Origin: Pyrenopolyporus hunteri
Lineage: Eukaryota; Ascomycota; Sordariomycetes; Xylariales; Hypoxylaceae
Direction of reading: 5' to 3'
Length of the DNA stretch: 64,000 bases
NCBI GenBank assembly: GCA_902806595.1
Contig: CADCXC010000014.1
Span: 806,001-870,000 of the forward strand
Positions 34,201 to 46,400 of this stretch are shown in pieces; position 1 is the stretch's first letter; each line of letters starts with the position of its first letter. The translations under genes were made by a program, and so were the position numbers. Below the pieces are notes generated by a model that ran no database searches, was not told the DNA's origin, and saw only the letters and a program-made list of their open reading frames with translations.

Positions 34201-36090
34201 CAAGGCCAGTCACGAAACGTGCCTTGGATATAGCAGCTGATGTGTGAAGAAGCGCTTGGTTGCTTACTAGCCACCCACCCTCCATCCAGATACAGTATTG
34301 ATCTAGTCAGTAAGGTCAGCAGCCATCACTCGGATCAAATACGAAGGCGTATGTAATTGTCATTTCCGCGTATTTACGGTGCAGTACGTCGGCCGCGCCA
34401 TGGGGCAGAGCGAACTCAGAGCGAACTCAGCACGACCTGATTCCGCAGGGGGAGTTTCGAACCTGGTTCAGGTTTAGTTAGGTACCATAGCTCTCGAAAT
34501 CGCGCGCTGCGCCGCCGAATTACCGCCATGCAAGCCCACACCCCAGCGACAGATCACAAGGGTCCCCAAGTTACGTCGGACTTTTGTTTCGACCGACGAG
34601 ATCTGGTGTGTCTGGGCGTTCCTTTTCCACTGGCTTAAAATGGAGGGCACTGCATCATCCTCCACCACCACCCTGCCCAGATATTCGTTCGTGTTCAATC
34701 ACTGACTGCTGGGCGGGCGGCCTCGCGCAGCTAAGCCTCCGATGACGCGCGTTTTTTCTTCTCTTTCCTTTGTCAGACTATATTCAAAAAAATAATTATT
34801 TCTCTTCTTCCGCCAAGTATAGAGTCTCAAGCCATATGTGTATATCTTATGTGTCTAGGTAGAGAAATAGACCACTTACACGAAAGTACCTAAGGTGTAA
34901 TAAAGAGATTGAAGTACCTAGCGGTACCTACAGTATAGGAGTAGTCGGGGTACGGAAAAGTAAAGCCGCACGATCCATTGCCGTTATAGCACATGCCATA
35001 CGTCATAACCGCTTGTCGGTTGCTTGTCGGTGTAGGACTAGACGCGGAATTAGATTATAGCGCATCATGCCAATGGTCTAGACGCTAAGTACCTACCTAG
35101 CACGGCTTGGTAGCTTGGAAAGGTTCACCTTACATAGTATATTGCACATGAAGATTGCAACACGCACCCTCCATCGAAAATGAACGAAATACAACCCACC
35201 AAGGAGATATAAGAGGTATATACCCTGGTATCAGTGTTGAGCAGAATCAAATCAAATACTCCCAGACAATCACGCGTGTGAATGTTTACGTTATCTAATA
35301 ACCCCACAGGCTTCAAGTTGCTGTTCATGTCCACCCGGGAACTCATGTTAAGTTCATCCAACCCATCAATTCTTTACACCTAGGTACCTACATCCCTCAT
35401 AACAAAACGCCAACTTTTATATAAAAGATTGGGGGAGATTGGGAAAGATCGGGTTATGTTCGCTAATCTGTTTAAAACTAAATCCTACTCCACTATCCCG
35501 TCAACTAAACTAAACATCTCCTAGCCTTACAACAAGAACAAGTATTCCACCAGCAGTATGAAACTACCTACCCAGGTAGGTAGGTACCCAAGCTGAACTT
35601 TAATAACACCATCCGATATAATTCTCGGTAAGATATGTATGTACCCAATGTTCAGAGGCTTTTCAAAAACTCAAGGTCTCGCCATTATATAAGATAATTT
35701 AGTCAATGGCTTCATCCACAGGTACGTTGGCGTAGTCTCGGCAGGCGGCCACTCGACACAGTAACTTCATTTCTCGCCTAATCGAAAGTGATGTCATCGT
35801 AATCCTAATAAGAGTATTACTTCCCTGTACCGAGTTCCGTCCTCTCGGTACCATATTTCCGTCTGACCTATCAAATCCCCCAGTCAATTAATACCAACCT
35901 ACAGGATGCATTGCACGATACTTTACGATAAGCACAGTTGAACTCCCTTATCAGCAACTCGCCCGGCGTTTAGTAGGTACCTCCTGGCATAGCGCGCTCT
36001 ATACAGTATCCATCCCACCTCGAAACCACTCTTCCGGCTGCCACCCAAGCGCCCTCAAGGTCCGTGGTTAGACCTCGTTCGTTCGTGGGC
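31222..36090. other. Gene-poor 4.9-kb divergent intergenic region
   Basis: Lies between the caf120 and ptc7 promoters. Contents: A run near 31797-31804, T run near 32423-32431, TATC/ATCT-rich simple sequence at about 33163-33192, TTTTTTTTT near 34015-34023, AGGTACC motifs at about 34914-34930 and an AGGTAGG cluster at about 35569-35592. A 71-residue minus-strand frame at 33769-33984 (hydrophobic C-terminus) is the most protein-like but has no further support. Confidence 0.5.
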
Positions 36091-37410
36091 ATGAGAAGGT
36101 CAGGTCCCTCTTTTTTGTTGGCCTCTTATCCCGGTCCAACGCGACGAGCAGCGACCTCTATCCACTTAACAAGATGGCGTCGGCGTCCCCAACATGTCGG
36201 CGGCCTTAGCTATTCTTCCAAAACCGCCGAAATATCCGGCAGGCTCACAACGCCCCTCCCAGATTCCGGTCCGAAGCTACCGTTCCGCTTCGAGACCGGC
36301 TTTGCGCTATTCGCGAAACGAGCTCCGAGACCCTTTCCCCCACCGTTCCTCTCCCCTCCGTCGGGTTCATTCTCGGATCCCCTTAGCACCCATCACCAGA
36401 GTCGCGATAAGCGAGCCTTCGTCGACGGCGAGATTATCCGCGGTTGGACGAACGGAGACGACGCAATATATGCCAGCGAATATTTCATCTGCGCCGACGA
36501 TGGGGTTGGCGCCTGGTCAGCTCGGCCGAGGGGCCATGCAGGGTATTCGTCCCACCGTCGTCTAAGCCTCGCGCGGAGTAGCACATGGTTAACAATGGTC
36601 ACAGCTTATGGTCGAGGTTGATACTACACTTCTGGGTGGCGGCGATGCAAGAAGATATTGAAAGGCCGCGGTCGCCGAACCAACCGTACCACCCGGACCC
36701 CATCCATTACCTGCAACAGGCGTACGAGCGTACAATAGAAGCGACCTCAGGGCCCAGCGACTGCTTGGGAACCACGACAGCCGCCGGGGCACAACTCTTT
36801 TACAAGACTGACACCGCTGACCCGGCGTCATCCGTTTCGCCACTATTATATGTAACCAACCTTGGCGACTCTCAGGTCATGGTAGTACGGCCGAAGAGCG
36901 GGGAGGTGATTTACAAGTCGAAAGAACAATGGCACTGGTTCGATTGTCCGAGGCAGCTCGGGACTAACAGCCCCGACACTCCGGTCAAGAACGCGGTGCT
37001 AGACACGGTGGAGATTAAAGAAGGCGACGTAGTCCTGGCTATGACCGACGGCGTCATCGATAACCTCTGGGCGCATGAGATTGCCGACAACGTTTCCCAG
37101 AGCGTGAAGCGCTGGGAGGCTGGATCAGGGGGCCAAGCGAGCGGCCCCCGCAAGGACGGCGCAAATGGCGGCATGACTTTCGTCGCAGAGGAACTCGTCA
37201 AGGCCGCAAAAGAGATCGCATTAGACCCCTTCGCAGAGAGTCCCTTTATGGAGCATGCTATCGAGGAAGGATTGGCGAGCGCAGGAGGTGAGTGGCCGCA
37301 TAAGTGGTGTTACCCCCCATTGCTTATAGATATGCATACTTACGAACTTAGGCAAACTTGACGACATCAGCGTTGTCGCAGCTTTATGTCTACGGAATAC
37401 GACCACATGA
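36091..37410 (+). CDS. ptc7: Ptc7/Azr1-type mitochondrial PP2C phosphatase
   Basis: Three exons, 36091-36542, 36605-37287 and 37352-37410, give 397 aa. The first 50 residues are Arg/Ser/Thr-rich without acids, a likely mitochondrial targeting sequence. PP2C metal-binding motifs are intact: ADDGVGAW (about 136), NLGDSQVMV, AMTDGVIDNLW and the final KLDDISVVAAL. The first splice junction rebuilds GHAGLWSRLILHFW, which is highly conserved in Ptc7. Known role: a Mg2+/Mn2+-dependent Ser/Thr phosphatase of mitochondria. Yeast Ptc7 dephosphorylates Coq7 and promotes coenzyme Q synthesis. The last exon codes for only about 19 residues but contains an essential metal ligand. Coenzyme Q is also the electron acceptor of the sulfide:quinone oxidoreductase at 60.3 kb, though the genes are not clustered. 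Confidence 0.93.
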
Positions 37411-38038
37411 AACAACTAATATATAATGCAGCTAATGTTCCGTCGATAAGAATAGTACACACTGGTCTTTGAAAGCCCACTAATACCTACTACCTACTAC
37501 TACTATAGTATTAGGATAACCTCGACCATCTCGCAACCGGGCTATTGTATGAAGTTGCTTAGCTCCTTTGTTATCTGGAGACTTAGATTCGGGATCATAG
37601 GCGGCCCTCGTAGGTTTTCGATGCATTGGTACCTAGGTACGGATCGTGGCATCGGTACGGCGTTAAAGGGCCCATTATTAGGTAGTTTAAGGGGTTGTCT
37701 TGAGAGAAAGAGGTGGTGGAAATCATACTTAACAATGCTACCACCTTAAAGTAACATATAATAGATTAAATACATCCATGACACAAGCAGCACCCATTAA
37801 ATAGAACTTGCATAAGGGTAGGTACTCTATAGCAGGTACCTCTTCGAAAAATCTAGGTAGGTACATGTACTTCTGCGGCATGTAGCGGGTCCTGCCGTAG
37901 GTACCCGCAACTTAGGTTGTCGATAAGAAATCTTATCCTTATCATTATCGGCGATTGCAGAATTTCAAATTCAACATTCTGAAATCGAGAGTTTCGCGAC
38001 CTCGTCAACCAAACCCAGTACTGTATCTATGATGCAAA
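37411..38038. other. Intergenic between ptc7 and utp23
   Basis: Contains the 3' flank of ptc7 and the utp23 promoter, with CTAC triplet runs near 37481-37502 and TAGGTAC motifs near 37853-37870. No gene is seen. Confidence 0.5.
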
Positions 38039-39008
38039 ATGCCCCGAGCCAAACGGTCTAAGCAGTATCGGAAGCTCATGGAGCAGTTCTCCATGAGCTT
38101 CGGATTCCGAGAGCCATACCAAGTCCTTGTAGACGCGGACTTCATCACGGAATCAAACAAATGCAAGATGGACCTAACGCACCGGTTGGAGGACACCTTA
38201 CACGGTCAAGTTAAGCCAAGTATGTTCTCACGACCTCAATCTCCTGCAGTATTGCTCCCATACTAAGTATAATCTCTTAGTGATCACCCAATGTTCGATG
38301 CGACATCTCTACGCCCGGAATTCGGAGCCTGGGGTCGCAGCAGCCATAGAACAAGCGAAGAATCAATTTGAGCGACGCAGATGCGGTCACCACCCCGATG
38401 AGTACCCGGAGCCATTAAGCGCACTCGAATGCATACATTCAGTTGTGGATCCGAAAGAGAATGGAGTTAACAAGCACCGCTACGTTTGCGCTATCAACGA
38501 CGACGCAGTTAGAGCGAGCTTACGACGGGTAGCCGGGACACCCTTAATATTCATTAGGAGATCTGTCATGATCATGGAGCCGATGGCGACGGTCAGCGCA
38601 AAGATCAGATCCAAGGAAGAAAGGAGCAAGTTTAGAGCGGAGCTGAAGACACCTAATAATAAGAGGAAGAGAGAGGATGACGATAGCGATGAAGACGGGG
38701 AAGGAGCCGCGCCGGGAACAGCGGGATCAGAGAAGCCGGAAAAGAAGAAGAAGAAGAAATATGGCCCTAAACAACCGAACCCCTTGTCCGTTAAGAAGAA
38801 GAAGCCGAAGCCGAAGCCAGCGTCGGATACGCAGCATTCGAAGACACCTAAAACTGAGGCAGACACAACGGGGGCAAGTCAGGCAGAAGCGCCAAAGCGA
38901 AAACGCAAGCGGAGGCATAAGAAAACTGGTGCTTCTACAGGTGGTGATACCGCTGCCGCGCCAGGGAATACCGGTGGCGAGACACATGCGGTCGGTGCCG
39001 AGGATTGA
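38039..39008 (+). CDS. utp23: rRNA-processing protein Utp23 (degenerate PIN domain)
   Basis: Two exons, 38039-38219 and 38281-39008, give 302 aa. The N-terminus MPRAKRSKQYRKLMEQFSMSFGFREPYQVLVDADFI is diagnostic. The PIN-like fold carries the Utp23 zinc-binding set: Cys in TQCSMRHLY, RRCGHH, and Cys in ALECI. A Lys-rich tail from about residue 200 (EKPEKKKKKK, VKKKKPKPKP, KRKRKRRHKK) provides nucleolar localisation and RNA contacts. Known role: a small-subunit processome factor needed for early cleavages of 35S pre-rRNA and for release of snR30; related to the active nuclease Fcf1/Utp24 but with an impaired active site. The 61-bp intron splits the Met codon of MITQCSM. Confidence 0.95.
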
Positions 39009-39945
39009 GGGTTGGAAGACATTAAATACAGGCCTGGTGCAGGTCCAGACCTCGCTATGGAAGGCGGTTCTTTAATTTGCACGATACGGGATCTCGCATT
39101 CTGAAAGGTCCTATAGAGCTTCGATACCATTATGCTAAAGCTTTCTTTCCGTAACAGGGACCAGAGTATGGACTAAAGTATGTGATAGTAGGGAATAGAG
39201 ATCATCCACGATCTCCTTTACGCCAAATAAACCTCTTAATTGCATCACAGTACTGGACTTCGCTTCATGCATACCAAGATCCGGCCTAAGCCGGGTACCT
39301 GATGGGTCTACACGTACAGTAAGTACTAAGTACTAGGCCACACTTACTTTGTAGCCTCGTGTGACACCAAATCAATCCCTACCTAAATTGCCCATATCGC
39401 TAAGCTATATGTAGCCTAGCTCGGGCACCTACCCATATGCGTAGTGCACTAGTGCGGATACGTACATGATATACTGTATGTACCTAATAGTATGATAATG
39501 AAAGCGCCCTAAATTTGTTGACTTTCGCTTCTGCAGCTGCTAAGAATCGTTCCGAGAATTCGATCCATGGATGCCGAATTCTATTTCCCACATCTTCCAA
39601 GATATCTACAGATACCTACAGATACCTACAGGGAACAATCCAGCGTAGCACCCTGCTCAAATCGTGGGAACTTGCTTTCGAGTCAGTCTGCGGTCGAGAA
39701 CGAGAACTTGGTCAGCTTTAATTTACAAGGGTTTTTGAATCAACTTCCAGGATCCAGGGACTTGCATTTCTGACGATCCCCTTGAAAGTGCTCCTCCGCC
39801 TTATTACCGTGGGGAATGTAAAATCCATTGCGACCACCATACCAACGTCGGTGAACTAATAGAGTTCCGCCTAAACGACGAGACACCACCATCTCTCCAG
39901 AGGCACAGTAGCGCAGATCAATTACATGCGCAAAAAGAAAGACCC
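39009..39945. other. Intergenic between utp23 and the DUF726 gene
   Basis: Contains a 10-bp tandem repeat (AGATACCTAC, about 3 copies) at about 39599-39631 and AAGTACTA repeats near 39318-39334. The last 200 bp is the probable 5' leader of the DUF726 gene. No further exon could be joined with confidence. Confidence 0.5.
39599..39631. repeat. 10-bp tandem repeat, unit AGATACCTAC
   Basis: About three direct copies in noncoding DNA. The unit includes the TACCTA half of the window-wide motif. Confidence 0.75.
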
Positions 39946-42900
39946 ATGGCACCAGTAGGAGGAGCCCAGGAAGTCGATGATTTCGGTCTGCCCATTAGGA
40001 AGTATGTAAAGCCCGAAGGGACAGAACGAGATGAGGGTAAGAGTGTGCCGATTGGTGAGGCTAAGACCGACTCCGGTGCTTCGATGAAGGAGGAAAAGCA
40101 GCCGCAAGATATTCCGAATAATAAGCCCAACGCGGGAATTGTAGAAGATGTTGGGAAAGGAAAGGTCGACGGTAACTTAAAGCCCCCCCGGGGCGGCGCA
40201 AACCCCGACGGTGCCTCCACGGCTAATAGCGACGACGACGACTTCCAAGATGCGCCCTCCAACCCGGCGCCGGAACCCGCATCCTCGGCCGAGCCACAAG
40301 CTACGCAAACCGCCAACGAAGCCGAGACGCCCATACCTACGAAATCCGAGCCCAAGGAGTCAAACACATCAGGGAACCAGCCCAAGGACGGCTCGGAATC
40401 TTACGAGAACATAGACCTACCGCACAATACCAAGCCCAAACCCAAATCGAGTAAAGAAGTTCAAGCGATCTCGGGACCGACCTTCAAGCAGATCGAAGCT
40501 AGCAAGCACGCAGACGAGGTAAAAACAGCTCCCCATGCTGGCCATAGTCGAGACGTCGGCCCAGAGAACCCTAACCATGAAGTCTCGGAGTTCTCCCACC
40601 AGCAGTTGACGGGCCATCACGAAGAGAAGAAAGACGATGACGACGACGGTTGGCAGGCCATGCCGGCTTATGCGCCTTACGACATATATGATGACGATAA
40701 TAGGCTGATAGCTAAGGAGCACAACCCTGAAGAGGACGATCATTACGGGTATGGGGGGCTCGGCGGTGCCGGTAAAGGATACACGAGGGTATTAGACGAC
40801 GAGGATGCGGAGTCCGAAACGAGTATGGACGATAACACTCGATACCTCTTCAAAGACCCCAAGAGTACGAGTATGACGGAGATGGACGAGGAGCAGCGAG
40901 ATGCTGTCTCCCAGCTGCAGGCCACGAAAGATCTACTGACAGAGGGGCAAAGAATAGCTTACGTTGGCGTAACTCGTCTCGAGCTTTCCGAGATGGTCAA
41001 GGAGGCTGAAAGCATTGAAAAGCTTAGGAATATCAGGAAGAATGTCCAGATGGCCGCCGAAGCAATGCAGATGTGGTCTCAAAAGATTATGATTCGGCTG
41101 TATGCCCATATGGAAATCAGCCCCGCGGAACAGGTAATGATCGAGCAGCTGGCCGAACATGGCGTAATGCCGAAGGACCTCACGCCGGCTCTCATGCAGA
41201 ACGCCAGGGTCAAGAACCCGATGGCGGAGAAGACGCCATCAACTCCAAGGACACCATCGAAAACCCCAAGGTCATCTATTTCCACATCCCCCGGAGAATC
41301 GGTCGCGGAACCGCCTCCGCCCTACGAAAGCCATGAGGGGGATGAGATGCCGGAAGTGAGGACGCCCTCGCAGTTACCGAGCACTGATAAGATCGACATC
41401 GATCTGCGTTGGACCGTCCTCTGCGATCTCTTCCTAGTGTTAATTGCTGATTCAATTTACGATGCTCGGTCTCGGGTGCTACTGGAGAGGGTTGGCAAAG
41501 ACTTAGACGTTCCTTGGATAGACATCTGCAGATTTGAGAAGCGCGTTACCGACGCCTTAGAGATGCAACAACAAGCAGAGAAGGAAAACTGGAACGAGGA
41601 AGAACATCTCGAAAATAGGAGGAAGCTTGCTCTCAAGAGGCGATACGTAATGATGGGCTTAGCTACCGTCGGCGGAGGCCTAGTCATCGGTCTCTCCGCT
41701 GGACTCTTAGCACCCCTTATCGGCGCCGGTCTTGCCGCCGGGTTCACAACCATCGGGGTTGGTGGTACAAGCTCCTTCTTAGCCGGAGCGGGAGGAGCAG
41801 CCATCATCACCTCCGGCGCCGCCGCTTCCGGGAGTTTCATGGGCGGAAAGGCCGCGGGCCGACGGACGGGGGCTGTGAAGACGTTCGAATATCGACCACT
41901 ACACAATAACAAACGTGTCAACCTCATCGTGACCATATCCGGGTGGATGACAAGTAAGGTCGACGACGTCCGTTTGCCTTTCAGTACAATAGATCCAATA
42001 ATGGGTGACATATATTCCATCCTGTGGGAGCCCGAAATGTTGACCAGCATGGGTGACACCATCAACATTTTAGCAACAGAGGTATGAGGCTCTTCTCGGA
42101 ACCTATAATAAAACGAGCTAACGTCTATAGGCTCTTACGCAAGGGTTGCAACAGGTGCTAGGAAGCACTATCCTAATCAGTCTGATGGCTGCTTTACAAC
42201 TACCTGTGGTTTTATCGAAGCTAACATACTTAATTGATAATCCTTGGGCCGTGTCTCTAGATCGCGCGTGGGCTGCTGGCCTTATCCTGGCAGACTCCCT
42301 GATCGATAGGAACCTGGGGACTCGGCCTATCACCTTGGTCGGTTACTCTCTCGGCTCGCGTGTAATCTTCGCCTGCCTTTTAGAGCTTGCCCGCAAAGGC
42401 GCTTTCGGTTTGGTCCAGAACGTCTATATCTTCGGATCGCCCGTCGTAGTCAAAAAGGAAGAATTTCTCAGAGCTCGGACCGTCGTAGCCGGCAGGTTCG
42501 TGAACGGGTACAACAGAACCGATTGGATCTTGGGCTACCTCTTCCGTCTGACAAACGGAGGTATCCGCCGGGTAGCGGGCTTAGCTTCGGTTGAAGGAAT
42601 ACCCGGCTTGGAAAATATTGACTGCACCGACTTCGTGGTCGGCCACATGGAGTATCGAACGGCGATGCCAAGGCTCCTGAGAGAATGCGGCTGGCTCGTT
42701 GAGAGCGACGAATTTTCCGAGATTGAGGACCCGGATCCAGACCGGCACAGAGAGAAACAGCGTGAACTCATCAACGAGATCGAAGAGGCCCGTAAGGAAC
42801 TAGAGAAGGAAGGTCATACGAAAAAGGGAGGCTGGGGCATCTTTGGCCGCAAGAAGAGGACTTCGCGACAAGAATGGGAGGTCTACGAGGACAGCAACAA

Positions 42901-43444
42901 CAAAGGGTCAGAGGCATCATCTAAAACGGAAGATAAGGACGGTAATAACCACGGCGTCTTATTCGATGTTGACGCGATGCGGGCCGAACTCGCAAAGGAG
43001 GAAGAGCTGCAAGTAAAGGAGCTAAAATCCACTCTACCGCCCATGAAGCTCGACTTCTCCCCAACATCGGCGACGTCTAGTAGTAGCCCGCGGGACGCCC
43101 TTCGTGGGACGAAGAGCGACGACGCTTTTTACAAGGGATCTCCCTCCTTCGAGTACAGATTTTCCCAAGACCGCGCCCCAACGACCTTACCTCCCTCCCG
43201 CGCGCTCGGCTACGACGTGCCCATCCCTGAAGACGAGATCCAGATGACCTTTGACACGGCCTACACGGCGAACCACCACCACTACGACGTCCCGCCGCCC
43301 CCGCCGGCAAAGGACGCCTCACTCCCTGCGAGGCCGGATTTCAAGACGGCGCAAACGACGCCGAATTTGACGCTTGCGGACCCTTGGGCTGATGACGATG
43401 ATGACTTCGGGAAGGAGAAGGAGATCTCGATGACGTTCGCGTAG
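39946..43444 (+). CDS. mil1: DUF726/TMCO4-like membrane-associated alpha/beta-hydrolase (Mil1 family)
   Basis: Two exons, 39946-42081 and 42131-43444 (49-bp intron), give 1149 aa. Residues 1-300 are acidic and disordered but open with the conserved VDDFGLPIRKY. A helical region (about 330-550) leads to a Gly/Ala-rich membrane-associating segment at about 568-640 (LATVGGGLVIGLSAGLLAPLIGAG and following). The hydrolase part contains ITLVGYSLGSRVIF, giving a GxSxG nucleophile near residue 784, and NVYIFGSPVV after it. The C-terminal 250 residues are charged with a WGIFGRKKR segment. Known: yeast Mil1 (Yfl034w) and human TMCO4 share DUF726; Mil1 is a putative lipase that binds clathrin adaptor AP-1. 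Lipase activity here is inferred from the motif. The N-terminal extension is longer than in yeast. Confidence 0.88.
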
Positions 43445-46400
43445 GTCATCACGTCTTTAAGGGGTCAAGTGGTGAGGTGGGGGAGGAAGGAAGAAAGGAT
43501 GTAATTACCCACACCGGGAATGCCCGGATGGCCTGCTCGCCTTATCCCGTCTGGTCTGGTCTGGTCCTCTGTATCTTGTATCAGCCCGTCTTGGGCCTTT
43601 AGTGGCACGTATGCTTAACCGTGAGCATGAGTATGGATAAGAGGGAGTACATACATACATCGAGCGGCGTTATTCACAAATGTCTTGATAGGTCTCGTCG
43701 TTCTTTTATTTCCAGGGCTTATTGTATCGGGGGGTTAGGCTGGCTGTCTATCTATTTACCTTATTCGTTTACCTACCTCCTAGGATTATCTATGTATTTA
43801 ACACCATCTCCTGTGTTAGGGGATTGATGTGGGTAGGGAAGATGTGGTGGTCGGCGAGGGAGTAGTGGTCTTAGTGAGCCGCGATGTCCTAGCGACCGGA
43901 GGGGTTGGGGCGAGAGGGTGGTCGGTTCTGCGGCCGGCTAGTCGACTGATTGAACGAAATGGGAAACTGAAATAGGTTAGGTAATTCTAGGCAGGTAGTT
44001 AGGTAGGTAGGTATGTACGGTGTTAATGAGATAGGAGATATCGATTCAATGAATGGAGCAAATATTATCTAGCACTGGATTGCGTGGAGTATAGAGTCAT
44101 CGATATGTGTAGATGATTACCTAGCGTAGGAGTTGTGACTGTACGATGAGCTCCCAAGCTATCACTTCTCAGTTCTGCTTTTCTACGTGTATGGGAGGTA
44201 AGTAGGAATGGGAGTCTACTGTGACGGTGGGTTGGTAATTTTGTCTTAACGTTGCAGGAGAAGGGAATGAGTAGTTAGGTAAGGTATATAAGGCAATATT
44301 ATCCGAGTAGGACTCGATTTAAGATCCTTTTACTTATGTGCTTGAGGTGTTAAAACAAAAACTTACAAAGTCTAGATAATTTGACGAGACGGTTGTCATA
44401 CGGAGATTATAGAGTTAGACAAAACCTAGGCGGGTCGGTGTAGAATTAATAAAACTTGTACGTATCCCGCAGACTTATAGTCATATACGATAGGTAGAAG
44501 ATAATATGTCTACCTTATCCATATTTTACCATGTAATGATCTTCAACCTAAACTGGGAGGATAATATATGTGGGTAGATAGCATCATCACCGCAATGCCC
44601 GTGAACGGGTTGTCGGAAGCTAGCTCGTCATATATGCTCATTGACAGTCAATATTGATAGTTATTTATACCCACGGATCATTTCCCGCGCCTTCGAGAAG
44701 TACCAGATGCTGTTATAGAGTACGAAGTTTAGGAGGGTAGTTAGCCGATCTTATGAAGTTTTATGTGTACTAAGTTGGCAACAATCTAGCCTAATGAGTC
44801 CCTCTTGGGAATCATGTATTTAACCTCGAAAGTTCGTTGCTTGATATGTCAAGATTTCGATGCGATCGACTAGAGAGTTCTGAGTTGGCGATCATCTATG
44901 CCGAAGTTGCTATTTATAAGCATAAGCTATGTTCTATCCGTGACGGTGGGACTGGTTATTGATCCTGCTGCCCCTTTTAGTTTAGGCAACCTCGAGAGGG
45001 AAATTATACTCTACATACGTAATCGGCTGAGGACTATCTCTATATACTGGCTGTTTTATCCCTTTTCTTGCAGGCAGATCACTCTTGGACAACATCATGC
45101 GACATGTCGTTAAGTTGTTGCTATTGGCCCGTGAACGGAGCTGCGGTTGTTATCAGTTGGAATAATATGTCCTGTTTCGATTGTTCGGTAATATAGAATA
45201 TCTCTACTATACGTAGTACATCATCGTGATGGTAACTTTGTGTTGTTGGTACGGCTGCCGAGTTGGTTACATAACACTACGTCAAGTATGGACCTGATGA
45301 AGGGTTGTGATAGGCGCTATAATGCCTTTCCATTAAGGGGTAGTATGATAATCATAACACAAGTTAGAGTCAATGGCCGGAGATACTCGCATTGTGCGTA
45401 ATTACATTCGGGAGGTTCACTACTATCCATTCATCTTTAACTCTTGACATATTACCCTCTCAACTTACCGAAGAACAACGAGACGGGCCGAATGATATAC
45501 TCGAGACTGGGATACGGAAAGTTTGTACTGGGTCCCGATCATCTAACTATAACACCTCAAATTTTAACAAATGTGTATAGCCGTGGCGTCTATCTACACG
45601 CATGCTGTCGGGGTTAGTGAGACCTCAAGCGGCGCATGTAGACATGGTTATTTATCAGGTATTCGAAGGGTGCGTAGAGTTTATGTAACAGGTCAGATTG
45701 AATGGGGTATTATAATACTAGATGAATATATATGGGATGGTGGGTGTTTACTGGGCTGGCTGACCAATGCATATGTTATGTATAGGAGGGTCGCAAGAGT
45801 TAGCCGTATTCATCTGCTAGGCCTGATCGAGCATGACGGGCGAACACCCGTATCGAGACATGTCTGATTAGGGGAGTTGCTTAGAGAAGAATCTATACGG
45901 GCGCCTCAGTGGTCATGTATTTCCAAGCCTGCCATCTGTATTACTCCGAAGCTGTATTTGGTTCCTAGGGACATCATGTAGCCACGCGATGCCTCATGCG
46001 TGTACGTAGTAGACGGCGTTGCTATTTTTGCACGGATCCGGTTTCGTACTTGAATACCACCTACTTATGTAGAACCAGTAAGGGGGACGGCTAGGGGGAG
46101 GGGGCTAATTGTGGGTGCGTCACCCCTCCTTTTCTAGGGCGCTAACGGCACTAGCTAAACTTCGATAGGCAAGGGTCGGATCAGCCGCAGTCTAGCAGTT
46201 CTAGGTGTTGTACCTAAGTGCCCAGGCCTATAGGTCAGTTATCTTTTTTATTTCTGGCTCCGCCCCGTTTTTCTTGTCTGACTGCAGAATTCATCTTTAT
46301 TAATTTTCAGACCGGGCACTCTTTTCCCATGCGCCAGCAAAAATCTCAAACATTATATACCTACCTGGTACTTACCTATATATATGGATGGCGGCCGATG

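Noticed and set aside
34440..34480. GGTTCGAAACTCC on the minus strand, like a tRNA B box
   Set aside because: The bases flanking the loop do not form a T stem and no acceptor arm is found.
45571..45867. 98-codon frame in the 43-48 kb desert
   Set aside because: It has no recognisable domain and is surrounded by equally open random frames.
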